Positions 9,015 to 18,034 of a DNA stretch of 64,000 bases are shown here, piece after piece. A program made the translations under genes and the position numbers. Below the pieces are notes generated by a model. It did no database searches. It had not been told where the DNA came from and worked only from the letters and a program-made list of their open reading frames with translations. Location: contig CACYRK010000011.1 in NCBI GenBank assembly GCA_902776835.1, forward strand, positions 1-64,000, in the 5' to 3' direction. Origin of the DNA: an uncultured Bacteroidales bacterium (GTDB taxonomy: Bacteria > Bacteroidota > Bacteroidia > Bacteroidales > Muribaculaceae). The first letter of the stretch is position 1. Every line of letters starts with the position of its first letter.

Positions 9015-9755
9015 TCAGTTGAGGAGGATGCTGGACATGTCATGTCCGTCGACGAAGCGCGAGAGGTCGACGTAGGCATCGATGCCAGGGATGATACCCT
9101 CGTCGCTGAATTGCCACAGGGTGACCTTGCCCTCCCAGTTGATGCTTGGCTGCTGCGATGAGTAGCGCGCGATGTACAGGGGGAACTTGTTGAAGCGCGG
9201 CGCCAGATTTTCGTTGTAGAACTCCATGGTGGAGTAAATCATGGGGGTGCGGCCATAGTGTTCCTCGAGCAGGCGCGCCAGCAGAGCCACCGAGTCGTTG
9301 AGTTGCTGGCGTGACCACGAGCCGCGCGTCTCCACATCGATCATGGGGATAAGGTCCTGACTGGTGAGCACGGCAGTGCGTGTGAAGTTGTGGAATTGCT
9401 CGTTGATCGACGATGTGGTCTTCAGGTAGTGGTAACTGCCCACGGGCACTCCGGCCTGATGCGCCATGGTCACGTTGTAGGCATAGTGCGGCGACTGGTA
9501 GGTCGCGCCCTCGGTAGCCTTGATATAGATGAAGTGAATGTTTTTGTCGGCCGCCACGAGTTTCCAGTCGATGTGCCTCTGGTGACTCGAGATGTCGATG
9601 CCATGATAAGGCGCGTCGGCGTCGATGACGGTGTTGGTCGAGGTGTCGTACTCAGCGTCGTGGTTTCGACAGGAGGCACATGCCAGCAGCACAGCGGCCA
9701 CTATTGCGGCCTGCTTCCAGTTGAAAACATTGCTAATAAATGCTGGTGTGTGCAT
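9015..9755 (-). CDS. GH25-family lysozyme lipoprotein
   Basis: A 246-residue muramidase that should cut the MurNAc-GlcNAc bond of peptidoglycan. The signal region carries a lipobox LLAC (Cys26). The GH25 barrel runs from about 49 to 240 and shows the conserved HGIDISSHQ (Asp54), FIYIKATEG and MIDVE (Asp140, Glu142) segments expected of the catalytic site, with a final TLWQFS strand. It is six bases downstream of a second GH25 gene and co-transcribed with it. It may serve envelope remodelling or attack on other bacteria; the lipid anchor suggests it acts at the producer's own envelope. Confidence 0.9.
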   Translation of the reverse strand: MHTPAFISNVFNWKQAAIVAAVLLACASCRNHDAEYDTSTNTVIDADAPYHGIDISSHQRHIDWKLVAADKNIHFIYIKATEGATYQSPHYAYNVTMAHQAGVPVGSYHYLKTTSSINEQFHNFTRTAVLTSQDLIPMIDVETRGSWSRQQLNDSVALLARLLEEHYGRTPMIYSTMEFYNENLAPRFNKFPLYIARYSSQQPSINWEGKVTLWQFSDEGIIPGIDAYVDLSRFVDGHDMSSILLN

Positions 9756-9761
9756 GATGCG

Positions 9762-11147
9762 TCAGTCGTTGTCGGCCGAACTTTTGTTGGTACGCTCCGT
9801 GTTAGAGTTGTTTTTTTGCTGCTGGCTCTGTTGCCGTTGGTTTTGGCGTTGCTGCTGCTGGCGTGCTCGCTGGCTTTGCCGGCGTTGTTGCTGCTTCGAC
9901 GGCTGCGCCTGCTGTTTCTTGGCCCGCTCCTCAAGTTCTTTTTGCTTCTTTTCGGCGGCGGCTTTCTCGGCTTCGGCGGCGGCTTTCTCGGCTTCGGCCT
10001 TACGCACCTCCTCCTCGGCTTTCAGTCGCTCCTCTTCTTGGGCGCGTTTTTGCGCCTCGGCGGCCCGCCTTTCGGCCTCGAGGGCTTTCTTCTCGGCCTC
10101 AGCAGCGCGTTTCTCGGCCTCGTGCTGCTCTTTTTCTAACTTCGCCTTCTCTTCGGCGGCACGCTTTTCGGCCTCGCGTCTTGCCTTCTCTTCGGCGGCG
10201 CGCTGCTCTTTTTCACGCTTTGCTTTCTCTTGCTCGGCGGCGTGCTTGCGTTTCTTCTCTTGTTCGGCGGCTTGCTTGCGCTGCTTTTCCTCCTCTTCCT
10301 TTCGCAGTTTTTCGGCGCGCTCCTTGGCCTTCCGCTCCTTCTCGACCTTCTTCTTGTCCTCTTTCTCTTGATGTTTCGAAGGTTTCGGGGCCGCCTTGGC
10401 CTCTTTCTCGGTCTTCTCTTTTTTCTCGGTTGCCTCGTGGTGGCGCGATGAGCGCGAGTGGTTGTCCTTGATGAGGATGCTGTGCAGGCTGGTGCCCTTG
10501 TTGAAGCAACTCAGGTCGACCGGCGTGCTGATGCCCTCAACGCGCCCTTTCTCGCTGAATTGCCACAGCGTCCACGACGCGCCGTTGATCACGGGCGGCG
10601 TGTTGGCATAGCGGGCGATAAACAGCGGATAGTCGTTGAAGGCGCGTCCCAAGATATTGTTATAGAAGTATGCACCGGTGTAAACCATTGGCTTGCAGCC
10701 GTAATGCTTCTCAATCAGGTCGGCAAAGACCTTCAGCGAGTCACGGATTTGCTGGTTGGTCCATCCGTTATGCACCTCGATGTCGATGAGCGGCAGCAGG
10801 TCCTGCTCGCTCTTTTTCACCACGCTCTTGAAGTTCTCGAATTGGTCATGAACCGACGAGCCGGTGCGCATAAAGTGGTAACTGCCCACCTTGATGCCGT
10901 GTTTTCGGGCTTGCTCCAGATAGGAGCGGTAACGCTTTGACTTGTAGGTAACGCCCTCGGTAGCCTTGATGTAGACATACTTGATGCGCTTGTTGCGTGC
11001 TATCGCCTCCCAGTCGACATCCTTCTGGTAATCGCTTATGTCAAGGCCGTCGTAGGCGATGTCGGGGGTGGCATCGTCGGCGACAGCGACAAGCCCTGTG
11101 CCCATCAGTAGGCACAGCAGCAAAGTGAATATGACGAAATTACGCAT
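9762..11147 (-). CDS. GH25-family lysozyme with long charged coiled-coil tail
   Basis: A 461-residue protein. The start is set at MRNFVIFTLLL, which gives a clean signal peptide (1-23); an in-frame extension upstream lacks one. A GH25 domain (about 30-230) keeps DGLDISDYQ (Asp36), YIKATEG and LIDIE (Asp122, Glu124). Residues about 236-461 form a low-complexity tail of Lys, Glu, Ala, Arg and finally Gln, with heptad-like AEKAAAEAEK repeats. It probably forms a long single helix or coiled coil that could span the periplasm or bind the wall. It is the first gene of the pair with the lipoprotein lysozyme. Confidence 0.87.
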   Translation of the reverse strand: MRNFVIFTLLLCLLMGTGLVAVADDATPDIAYDGLDISDYQKDVDWEAIARNKRIKYVYIKATEGVTYKSKRYRSYLEQARKHGIKVGSYHFMRTGSSVHDQFENFKSVVKKSEQDLLPLIDIEVHNGWTNQQIRDSLKVFADLIEKHYGCKPMVYTGAYFYNNILGRAFNDYPLFIARYANTPPVINGASWTLWQFSEKGRVEGISTPVDLSCFNKGTSLHSILIKDNHSRSSRHHEATEKKEKTEKEAKAAPKPSKHQEKEDKKKVEKERKAKERAEKLRKEEEEKQRKQAAEQEKKRKHAAEQEKAKREKEQRAAEEKARREAEKRAAEEKAKLEKEQHEAEKRAAEAEKKALEAERRAAEAQKRAQEEERLKAEEEVRKAEAEKAAAEAEKAAAEKKQKELEERAKKQQAQPSKQQQRRQSQRARQQQQRQNQRQQSQQQKNNSNTERTNKSSADND

Positions 11148-11192
11148 GCGAGAATGACCGTGACTAAATGCCAAATCAAAGCAAAAATCACG

Positions 11193-11208
11193 CAAAATTA
11201 CAAAATTA
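11193..11208 (-). promoter_or_regulatory. Tandem promoter boxes upstream of the GH25 pair
   Basis: Two adjacent copies of TAATTTTG read on the minus strand (11193-11200 and 11201-11208), about 46 bases before the start. No convincing -33 element was found. The repetition could give two start points. Confidence 0.4.
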
Positions 11209-11290
11209 ATCGATACGCGCCCCTAAAAACGCCAAAATATTGCTCCCAAACGTGCTATAGCATCTATAGAGACTATTGATTCTGGGGCGG

Positions 11291-12793
11291 TTACTTCACC
11301 AGGCGGTTGAGGCCTGGGATGCGGGCGAGGATGCGAGTGAACATGCCACCCATGTGCTCGCGCTTGATGATAACACCGGCGAAGAGAAGCATCAGCACGG
11401 TGCGATAAGTCACAGCGAGCCAATTGTTGTCGATTTTCACCACAAGCATCATGGTGGTGAGCACGGCAGTCAGCAGCACATAAATGGCAAGGTCACGCAT
11501 CGGGTAAGGGATGGGGAGGTAATGCTGGCCCACGAAATAACTCAGCACCATCGCCGTGCCATAGCCCGCCACGCCAGCCCAGGCGCACGCCATGTAGCCG
11601 TACGAGGGCACGAAGATTATATTGATGGCTATCAGCGCTGCGCATCCCACACCTGAGAGGATGGCGCCCCAGATGGTGCGGTCTTTGAGTTTGTACCAAA
11701 ACGAGAGGTTGAAGTACACACCCATCATAATCTCTGCGGCCATGACGATGGGCACCACACGCAGGCCCTCCCAATAGTCGGGAGCGATGATATACTTCAG
11801 CACATCGATCCATGCCATCACGGCCAAGAATGCCAACAAGGTGAAAATCAAGAAATATTTCATGCCTTTTGCGAGCACCTCGGGGCTGTTTTTGTCGCTG
11901 CTTTCCGAAAACACAAACGGCTCGTAGGCATATCGGAACGCTTGCGTAATCATTGCCATTATCATCGCAATCTTTACCGCCGCGCCGTAGATGCCCAACT
12001 GAGTGCGAGCATCGTCGCCGGGGTAAATACGCGGGAAAGCCATCTTGTCGAACGTCTGGTTAAGAATGCCGGCAACGCCCAGCAGCACCAAGGGCCATGC
12101 ATATCGCAGCATCTCGCGGCACAACTTGGCGTCGAAGCGCCATGTGCACTGCTTCAATTCGGCCCATAGCAGCAGTGTGGTCACCAGCGTACAGAACAAG
12201 TTGATGTAGAACACATAACCCACGTCGAGGGTGAAATTGTCGTCGTAAATACCCAAGAAGTTGAATTTCATCGCCGGGAACGCGACGAGATACAGCAGGT
12301 TGAGCAGGACGTTCATTCCGATGTTCAGCAACTTGATGCCGGCAAACTTCAGAGGCCGTTTCTGATAACGCAAGTAGGCGAACGGGATGCACTGGAAGGC
12401 GTCGAAAGCCACGCAAATCGCCATCGAGCCCACCCACCAGGGGTGGTCGGGATAAGTCATCACCGAGGCGATGGGATTAAGGAACATCACCACCAGCAGG
12501 ATGAACAGCGACGTCACCGTGCCCACCATGATCAGCGAGGTGGAATAGACGCTGCTTGGGTTTTTGTCTTTTCGCGAGATGAAGCGGAACAGCGTCGTTT
12601 CCATGCCGAATGTAAGCAGCACGATTATCAACGCCGTGTAGGCATAGATGTTGGTCACCACGCCATATTCGCCGCCCGAAGCGGCAAACTTTGCCGTCTG
12701 CAGCGGCACCAGCAAATAGTTGATGAAACGCCCGGCAATGCTACTTAAGCCGTAGATTACGGAGTCTTTGGCAAGCGATTTAAAGTCAGCCAT
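11291..12793 (-). CDS. Polysaccharide/lipid-linked oligosaccharide flippase (MATE-like, Wzx type)
   Basis: A 500-residue integral membrane protein with about 12-14 hydrophobic helices along its whole length. It starts with a family-typical KDSVIYGLSSIAGRFINYLL segment. This is the pattern of O-antigen/teichoic-acid exporters, which flip undecaprenyl-linked glycans across the inner membrane. It ends an apparent minus-strand run queF-queC-flippase, lying eight bases after queC, although a functional link to queuosine is not implied. The glycosyltransferases at 1.3-4.4 kb may supply substrates (inference). Confidence 0.85.
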   Translation of the reverse strand: MADFKSLAKDSVIYGLSSIAGRFINYLLVPLQTAKFAASGGEYGVVTNIYAYTALIIVLLTFGMETTLFRFISRKDKNPSSVYSTSLIMVGTVTSLFILLVVMFLNPIASVMTYPDHPWWVGSMAICVAFDAFQCIPFAYLRYQKRPLKFAGIKLLNIGMNVLLNLLYLVAFPAMKFNFLGIYDDNFTLDVGYVFYINLFCTLVTTLLLWAELKQCTWRFDAKLCREMLRYAWPLVLLGVAGILNQTFDKMAFPRIYPGDDARTQLGIYGAAVKIAMIMAMITQAFRYAYEPFVFSESSDKNSPEVLAKGMKYFLIFTLLAFLAVMAWIDVLKYIIAPDYWEGLRVVPIVMAAEIMMGVYFNLSFWYKLKDRTIWGAILSGVGCAALIAINIIFVPSYGYMACAWAGVAGYGTAMVLSYFVGQHYLPIPYPMRDLAIYVLLTAVLTTMMLVVKIDNNWLAVTYRTVLMLLFAGVIIKREHMGGMFTRILARIPGLNRLVK

Positions 12794-12801
12794 AAAACAA
12801 G

Positions 12802-13458
12802 TTATTTCAAATACACTGTGTTATCGACCACACCGGCTTCGCGCATAGCCTGGCGTCGCTCGGTGCAGGTGCCGCAGGTGCCGCAGTGATACTCACCGCC
12901 CTTGTAGCACGAGTAAGTCTCGGCATAGTTAAGCCCTAACTTTGCCCCATGGCGCACAATATCGGTCTTGCTGATATTGGTGTAAGGGGCAAACACGGCA
13001 ATGTGCTCGTAGGTGCCGGCTTGCATGGCCGCGCTCATAGCATCGACAAACGGCGCGGTGCAGTCGGGGTAAATGGCATGGTCGCCGGCATGGTTGGCAA
13101 TCATCACACGCTTCAGTCCGTGGCTCTCGGCAATGCCACAGGCCACCGCCAGCATGATGCCGTTGCGGAACGGCACGACGGTGCTTTTCATGTTCTCGTC
13201 GTTGTAATTGCCGTCGGGGATTGCCTCGGCACTATCGAGCAACGCGCTCTTGAAGTAACGGTGCATAAAGTCGAGACGCACAATGATGTGCTTGATGCCC
13301 AAGCGCTGACAATGGGTGATGGCGCACTGGCGCTCGCGGCCGTTCTGCGTGCTGCCATAGTCGAAGGTGATTGCCAGGGCAATCTCGTCTTTGTACTCAT
13401 AGAGCATGGTCGTAGAGTCCATGCCACCCGAAATAATTATTACTGCATCGCGTGCCAT
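12802..13458 (-). CDS. queC: 7-cyano-7-deazaguanine (preQ0) synthase
   Basis: A 218-residue cytoplasmic enzyme converting 7-carboxy-7-deazaguanine to preQ0 with ATP and ammonia. It has the PP-loop SGGMDS (10-15) of N-type ATP pyrophosphatases and a C-terminal zinc site (Cys184, Cys192, Cys195, Cys198). Its length is typical. It sits 18 bases downstream of queF, so consecutive steps of queuosine synthesis are co-transcribed. The preceding steps (queD, queE) are encoded at 49.7-50.8 kb. Confidence 0.96.
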   Translation of the reverse strand: MARDAVIIISGGMDSTTMLYEYKDEIALAITFDYGSTQNGRERQCAITHCQRLGIKHIIVRLDFMHRYFKSALLDSAEAIPDGNYNDENMKSTVVPFRNGIMLAVACGIAESHGLKRVMIANHAGDHAIYPDCTAPFVDAMSAAMQAGTYEHIAVFAPYTNISKTDIVRHGAKLGLNYAETYSCYKGGEYHCGTCGTCTERRQAMREAGVVDNTVYLK

Positions 13459-13476
13459 AATCGATAATGTTATTAG

Positions 13477-13941
13477 TTAGGCGAAGTTGGCCAGAAGGCG
13501 TGCGCGCACCATGTCCTGGTGGTCGTCGTCGCCATAGTTTGCAAAAGGAATGATACTGATGCCCCCACGGGGATTGAAGTTGCCCACCACCTCGATGTAG
13601 CGCGGATCCATGAGCGCCACCAAGTCCTTGAGGATGATGTTCACACAATCCTCGTGAAAGTCGCCATGGTTGCGGAAACTGAACAGGTATAGTTTCAGGC
13701 TCTTGCTCTCGACCATGCGCTGCCGGGGGATGTAGCGGATGACGATGTGGCCGAAGTCGGGCTGTCCCGTCTTTGGGCACAGCGAGGTGAACTCCGGGCA
13801 GTCGAGAGTCACGATGTAATCGCGCTCGGGGTGCTTGTTGTCGAACGTCTCAAGCACCTCGGGCGTGTAGCCAAAATCATATTTTGTGCCCTGGTTGCCC
13901 AGGAGCGACAGTTGTTCTAATTCTTTTTCGTCGCGTGGCAT
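13477..13941 (-). CDS. queF: NADPH-dependent preQ0 reductase
   Basis: A 154-residue enzyme of the short (YkvM-type) QueF class. It reduces the nitrile of preQ0 to the aminomethyl group of preQ1. It shows the nucleophilic Cys55 in [10 protein letters not shown], the QueF motif [16 protein letters not shown] (78-93) and His96-Glu97. It is first in the queF-queC transcript. Its leader carries short heptamer repeats (13968-14000). Confidence 0.96.
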   Translation of the reverse strand: MPRDEKELEQLSLLGNQGTKYDFGYTPEVLETFDNKHPERDYIVTLDCPEFTSLCPKTGQPDFGHIVIRYIPRQRMVESKSLKLYLFSFRNHGDFHEDCVNIILKDLVALMDPRYIEVVGNFNPRGGISIIPFANYGDDDHQDMVRARLLANFA

Positions 13942-13967
13942 ATCTTTTTAATTTAATGCTTAATGAG

Positions 13968-14002
13968 TAATCTGTAATCTTTTATCTGTTATCTGTTATC
14001 TG
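13968..14002. repeat. Heptamer-like repeats in the queF leader
   Basis: The stretch repeats (t)atctgtt and variants (atctgtaatcttttatctgttatctgttatc). It lies 27 to 61 bases upstream of queF. The same word recurs upstream of queE. Confidence 0.7.
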
Positions 14003-14009
14003 GCAAATT

Positions 14010-15740
14010 TTATTTGCCGAGCAGGATGTTGATGAGGGCGTTGATGTCGCTGCCATCGACATCACCCTGGCCGTCAACGTTGGCGCGGCCGTCGTAGTTA
14101 GCGGCATTGTCCTTACCCAAGATGATGTTGATGAGGATGTTAAGGTCGGTACCCTCAACCGAGCCGTTGCCGTCCACGTCGCCCTGCAGTGCCGATGGCA
14201 CACTGAATTTCGCCAGGCCGTTGCCCACCTCCATCAGGATGTAGCCAGGATGACCTACCGGGGTGAGGAAAGGAACGTAGGTTGCCCACTCGTCGGTTGA
14301 GTAGCACCACTTCAGGTGGTAGCGGCCGTCGGCCAAGTTGGTGGCCGGCCTGTAAGACAAACCATCCCTCCAATAGTAAGAGGTAATCACGTAATCGTCC
14401 CTGTCGGTAAAGTCGCTATATGAACTGAAGCCTTTGATGCTCGTCTCGCTCTCATCGTAAACCACGGTAACCACATACATCTTATCCCAATACTTGTAAC
14501 TGGACATGCGATGGCGAATGTTGAGTTTCGCTACGTCGCCCAGCGTCACCTGCTCGCTGCCGGGCATAGGCTCGAAGACGGTGCAATAGCCCACCAGCGG
14601 TGCCATGCGGCCACTGCCGGTGTTGGGTTGGATGCCCATTACGCAGTTCTGCATAAAGTTGTACTGACGGCCTGTGCTACCGGCACCCTGCGTGACGGGT
14701 TCAAGAGCCGTCGAGGCATAGTGGCCGTCGGCATTGCCGCCCCAGCCCCAATTCACATGGAACAGGCCGTTGTTGTCGTAGCCGTCGAAGACAAAGGCAT
14801 GGCCGCCAGTAACCTCGTCGGGCTGACCTGAATAGTAGATGGGGCGATGCTTGTCGAGTTCGGCGCGCAGCATGGCGTCCCAAGTCGATGATTTATAGAA
14901 GTTGCGGTAGAAAATTTGCATCTCGCCGTCGTAGTCGAAGTGGTCATAGAGGGCCAGCACCACGCGCTGCGATGGCGCGCTGCTGCCGTCGGAACCATAA
15001 TTCATGTGCAAGGCATGACCCACATCGCGCATCAGCGTGCCCACGGCGATAGCCTGCTCAACCGAATAGTTAACGTGGGCATAAGTGTCGAGCATATTGT
15101 TCCACTCATAAGTGGTGTTGAAAGTGCACGAAAGTGTGGAATTGTTGTTCTTGCCCCACTCGTAGGTCTCACTGCCGCTTCCCATGTCAGGATAGTTGTA
15201 GTACTTCATGATTTGTGCCACAGCGGTTGCCACACATCCCGTGTAAGTATCGTCGCCATTAAGCGTTGGGCACATCACGTTGTAAGGCACATTCTGGTTC
15301 CACGTGGTGGCCAGCAGTGGCGACACGCTGTTAGCCAAGCGCGGCGGCTGGTAGGCCCACTCGGGATGGCTGCGAAGCAGCAACAGTTGCTCTTGGTATT
15401 GCTCGAGCCACCACTGCGCGTTGGCTGGCAGGTCGTCCATATCGAGGTTGCCATGGTCGCTATAAGCGAGCACCGGAGTGCACGCGTCGTCGCCCGAGAC
15501 GACCACGAAGCCGTTGCCGCCATGACGGTTAAAGACGTAGAAGTCGACGCAATTGTCGGCCTTGCTGACAACGGTTTTGCTCAGCGCCAACGGGCCGGCT
15601 ACGGCGTTTTGGGCGCGATGTGCCGGTTGTGACATAAAATCGCTCGCAATGGCCAAAGCGCGGTCAGGGCCGACGGGGCCTGCCCACACCGCCAAAGCCA
15701 CCACAAGCAGCATTGCAGTGGTTATGATTCTAGTTTTCAT
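14010..15740 (-). CDS. C10-family (streptopain-like) cysteine peptidase with C-terminal dockerin
   Basis: A 576-residue secreted protease. Signal peptide 1-20; a propeptide of the Spi/C10 type at about 25-130; the catalytic domain at about 135-370 with nucleophile Cys169 (YTGCVATAVAQ) and His314 (TGGHAFVFDGY), followed by the conserved WGWGG. A beta-rich segment follows. Residues about 515-576 are a dockerin-like pair of calcium loops (GDVDGNGSVEGTDLNILI and a second GDVDGSDIN copy). C10 enzymes of gut Bacteroides are SpeB-like. The dockerin could attach it to a surface partner. It is a single gene with a TAATTTTG box at 15795-15802. Confidence 0.92.
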   Translation of the reverse strand: MKTRIITTAMLLVVALAVWAGPVGPDRALAIASDFMSQPAHRAQNAVAGPLALSKTVVSKADNCVDFYVFNRHGGNGFVVVSGDDACTPVLAYSDHGNLDMDDLPANAQWWLEQYQEQLLLLRSHPEWAYQPPRLANSVSPLLATTWNQNVPYNVMCPTLNGDDTYTGCVATAVAQIMKYYNYPDMGSGSETYEWGKNNNSTLSCTFNTTYEWNNMLDTYAHVNYSVEQAIAVGTLMRDVGHALHMNYGSDGSSAPSQRVVLALYDHFDYDGEMQIFYRNFYKSSTWDAMLRAELDKHRPIYYSGQPDEVTGGHAFVFDGYDNNGLFHVNWGWGGNADGHYASTALEPVTQGAGSTGRQYNFMQNCVMGIQPNTGSGRMAPLVGYCTVFEPMPGSEQVTLGDVAKLNIRHRMSSYKYWDKMYVVTVVYDESETSIKGFSSYSDFTDRDDYVITSYYWRDGLSYRPATNLADGRYHLKWCYSTDEWATYVPFLTPVGHPGYILMEVGNGLAKFSVPSALQGDVDGNGSVEGTDLNILINIILGKDNAANYDGRANVDGQGDVDGSDINALINILLGK

Positions 15741-15794
15741 GCTGTTTTGTATTATTAGTTGTGATTAAAATCTATTGTTTAACACGTATAAATG

Positions 15795-15802
15795 CAAAAT
15801 TA
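15795..15802 (-). promoter_or_regulatory. Promoter -7 box of the C10 peptidase gene
   Basis: TAATTTTG on the minus strand, 54 bases before the ATG. No clear TTTG partner. Confidence 0.45.
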
Positions 15803-15928
15803 CCACTTTTTTCGGCAAGCATGGCGCTGAATCGCCAAGGTTACGAATTTTTAACTATTCAACAAGGCTTCATCGCACTGCCTGGGCGGGGAAATGGCAT
15901 GGTTCTTGCGAGAATTAGATTTATTGTG

Positions 15929-15936
15929 TACTTTTG
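15929..15936 (+). promoter_or_regulatory. Promoter -7 box of the secreted-protein gene
   Basis: TACTTTTG, 26 bases before the ATG at 15963, with a CTTG about 20 bases upstream. Confidence 0.45.
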
Positions 15937-15962
15937 TGCCCTATTCAATTGAAACGACTACG

Positions 15963-16814
15963 ATGAAACGATTCTTTATAGCACTTGTGTGGCTCGCCGC
16001 GGCGCTCGGCTCGGGGGCCACGACCATCGAAAACGACTACTTCGCCCTCACCACGCCCGACGACAGTTGGGCAGTGAGCGACGACGGTGGCGCCCTGCGC
16101 AAGGTTGGCGGGCGTGCGATGATTTCGCGCAGCGACGCTGCCGGCGCAGCCATCGACCTGGCGCGCATCGACTACCTAGAGATGGCGTTCACGCCGCAGT
16201 CCTACCTGACAACCCAGATTGTGGAGCGCCGCGACCTCTTCGCACAAGCCGCCACGACGATGGGCACCGTGGGCGACACGACGCTGCTGGGCTTGCCGGC
16301 CAAGTGTGTGCACTTCGACAAGGAGGCGCACGGCTACACCTACCGCTGCACAGCCATCGCGCTGAATGCCGGCTACGGCACACTGCTCACCATCCAGGCC
16401 CACCGCGACGGCAAGCCGCGCGTCATCGGCCGCGTGGTCAGCGCCTTGCAACTTAAGTGCGACACCACGCAATTGCGCACCACGGCAAGCATAGTGGAGG
16501 TCTTGGCGCCGCGCCTGCGCCAGAAGACGCTGCCCATCAACAGCAACGACGCCCTGGGCGGCGTGGCTATGCCCGACGCGCAGACGCTTGAACTCACCGT
16601 GATTGTGCCTTACATCACCCGCGACGTGGTGGATGTGCCGCGCTTTGTGCAGGTCAAGCGCGACGAGTGGATGCGCTCGCACGCAAAGGACCAACTCTTC
16701 ACCTTGCTCGAGGCCACGGCGATGGCCGAAAAGAAAAACCTGCGCTACGTCTACGTTGACGACAAGCGCCACGAGATAGGCACACTGCTGATTATGCCTG
16801 AGGAATATGAGTGA
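15963..16814 (+). CDS. Secreted protein of unknown function
   Basis: A 283-residue protein. The start is chosen at MKRFFIALVWLAAALG, which gives a signal peptide cut near residue 19-20; the longer frame lacks one and would begin inside the promoter. The mature part is mixed alpha/beta (YFALTTPDDSWAVSDDGG, then YLEMAFTPQSYLTTQIVERR). I do not recognise a family. A 15-base perfect hairpin overlaps its stop codon. It is followed after a repeat-containing spacer by the Smr-domain gene. Confidence 0.65.
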   Translation: MKRFFIALVWLAAALGSGATTIENDYFALTTPDDSWAVSDDGGALRKVGGRAMISRSDAAGAAIDLARIDYLEMAFTPQSYLTTQIVERRDLFAQAATTMGTVGDTTLLGLPAKCVHFDKEAHGYTYRCTAIALNAGYGTLLTIQAHRDGKPRVIGRVVSALQLKCDTTQLRTTASIVEVLAPRLRQKTLPINSNDALGGVAMPDAQTLELTVIVPYITRDVVDVPRFVQVKRDEWMRSHAKDQLFTLLEATAMAEKKNLRYVYVDDKRHEIGTLLIMPEEYE

Positions 16815-16842
16815 TAATTCGGCCCGGATTATCACTCATATT
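16804..16842 (+). terminator. Hairpin overlapping the stop codon
   Basis: A perfect 15-base stem (16804-16818 with 16828-16842) and a nine-base GC loop. It includes the TGA at 16812-16814. No T run follows, so it may be a processing or protection hairpin instead of a classic terminator. Confidence 0.6.
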
Positions 16843-16844
16843 CC

Positions 16845-16876
16845 AGATTAGAGATTATAGATTAGAGATTATAGAT
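16845..16876. repeat. Heptamer repeat (agattag/agattat) in the Smr gene leader
   Basis: The 14-base pair agattagagattat occurs about twice, ending roughly 24 bases before the next ATG. Related arrays lie before queE and, inverted, before pyrH. Confidence 0.75.
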
Positions 16877-16899
16877 TTTTTCCTTGATAGAATATTGAT

Positions 16900-17973
16900 A
16901 TGGTGAAAGTTAACGATATAGTGAGGTTTCTCAATGATGTGGGTGGCGGCCGCGTGTCGCGCATCGACGGCAAAACGGTATACGTCGAGGACAGCGACGG
17001 CTTTGAGCGCCCGGCACTTGCCTCGCAAGTGGTGGTCGTGGGCCAGGCTGGCACTAAAGCCGAGGCCTATGAGCGGCCTTTCGACATCAAGAGCAAACTC
17101 GTGGTGCCCGACAAGCCGGCACCCAAGCCAGCAGCGAAACCCGCACCGGTGTTTGAGACCACCGAGGGCGAAAAACTCAACATTGTGCTGGCCTACGAGC
17201 CGCGCGAAGTCAAGCACCTGAACACCACCACGTTCTGCCCTATTCTGGTGAACGACAGTAACTACTACCTGAGTTTCGCCTACATGACGCGTGGCGACGA
17301 CACCGACTGGACGACGCGGCATCACGCCGTGGTGGAGCCGAACATGCAAGTCGAACTCGACGAGTTTGGCCACGACGACCTGAACCTGATGACGCACATC
17401 GCTCTGCAATACATCGCCTTCAAGCAGGACCGTCACTTCAAACTGAAGAATCCCGCCCTGGTTGAGCGCCGTCTCGACGTGACGAAGTTTCACAAACTGC
17501 ACTGCTTTCACGAGACCGAATACTTCGACACACCAGTGCTGAGCATCGACATCACCCGCAACGACCTGCCTGCGCAGCCCATGATCATCGACAGCAGCGC
17601 CCTGGAACGCGCCATGAAGGAAAAACGCCGCAGCGAGCGCCAGGGCAAACCAGTGGCGCACAACACCCCCAAGCCGAAGAATGAGATTGTGGTGCAAGAC
17701 CTGCACATCAGCGAGTTGCTCGACAATCTCAACGGCCTGTCGCACAGCGATATGCTCAACTACCAACTCGACAAGTTCAACGAGGTGATGCAAGACCACA
17801 TGGGCACACCGGGCCAGCGCATCGTCTTTATCCACGGCAAGGGCGAGGGCGTGCTGCGCAAGGCCATTCTCGATGAACTCAAGCGCCATTACCCGGCTTG
17901 CGAGGTGCAGGACGCCAGTTTTAAGGAATACGGCTTCGGTGCCACCCAAGTCACCATCCACCGCCCCAAATAA
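16900..17973 (+). CDS. DUF2027/Smr-domain protein
   Basis: A 357-residue cytoplasmic protein. The N-terminal part (1-65) is a small beta domain with VKVNDIVRFLNDVGGGRVSRI, resembling the start of DUF2027. A proline/alanine linker (70-90) and a central beta domain (about 95-235) follow. The C-terminal Smr domain (about 270-357) shows LDKFNEVMQ and the IVFIHGKGEGVLR motif, typical of MutS2-like nicking or RNA-cleaving Smr domains. The exact role in Bacteroidetes is unknown. It is followed after about 60 bases by a porin gene with its own promoter. Confidence 0.82.
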   Translation: MVKVNDIVRFLNDVGGGRVSRIDGKTVYVEDSDGFERPALASQVVVVGQAGTKAEAYERPFDIKSKLVVPDKPAPKPAAKPAPVFETTEGEKLNIVLAYEPREVKHLNTTTFCPILVNDSNYYLSFAYMTRGDDTDWTTRHHAVVEPNMQVELDEFGHDDLNLMTHIALQYIAFKQDRHFKLKNPALVERRLDVTKFHKLHCFHETEYFDTPVLSIDITRNDLPAQPMIIDSSALERAMKEKRRSERQGKPVAHNTPKPKNEIVVQDLHISELLDNLNGLSHSDMLNYQLDKFNEVMQDHMGTPGQRIVFIHGKGEGVLRKAILDELKRHYPACEVQDASFKEYGFGATQVTIHRPK

Positions 17974-18016
17974 CCATTTTCAGGCACTACAGCCCTTAAT
18001 CTTGGATTTTTTGTTG

Positions 18017-18024
18017 TACTTTTG
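18017..18024 (+). promoter_or_regulatory. Promoter -7 box of the putative porin gene
   Basis: TACTTTTG lies ten bases before the ATG at 18035, giving a very short leader. It supports the ATG chosen for the porin. Confidence 0.5.
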
Positions 18025-18034
18025 CAGCAACATT

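Noticed and set aside
9625-10371. Ser/Phe/Cys-rich plus-strand frame opposite the lysozyme tail
   Set aside because: It is the complement of the Lys/Glu/Ala codons of the GH25 tail. Low complexity explains it.
13942-14009. preQ1 riboswitch before queF
   Set aside because: The short stretch is only heptamer repeats and an AT-rich segment, without the preQ1 aptamer pattern.
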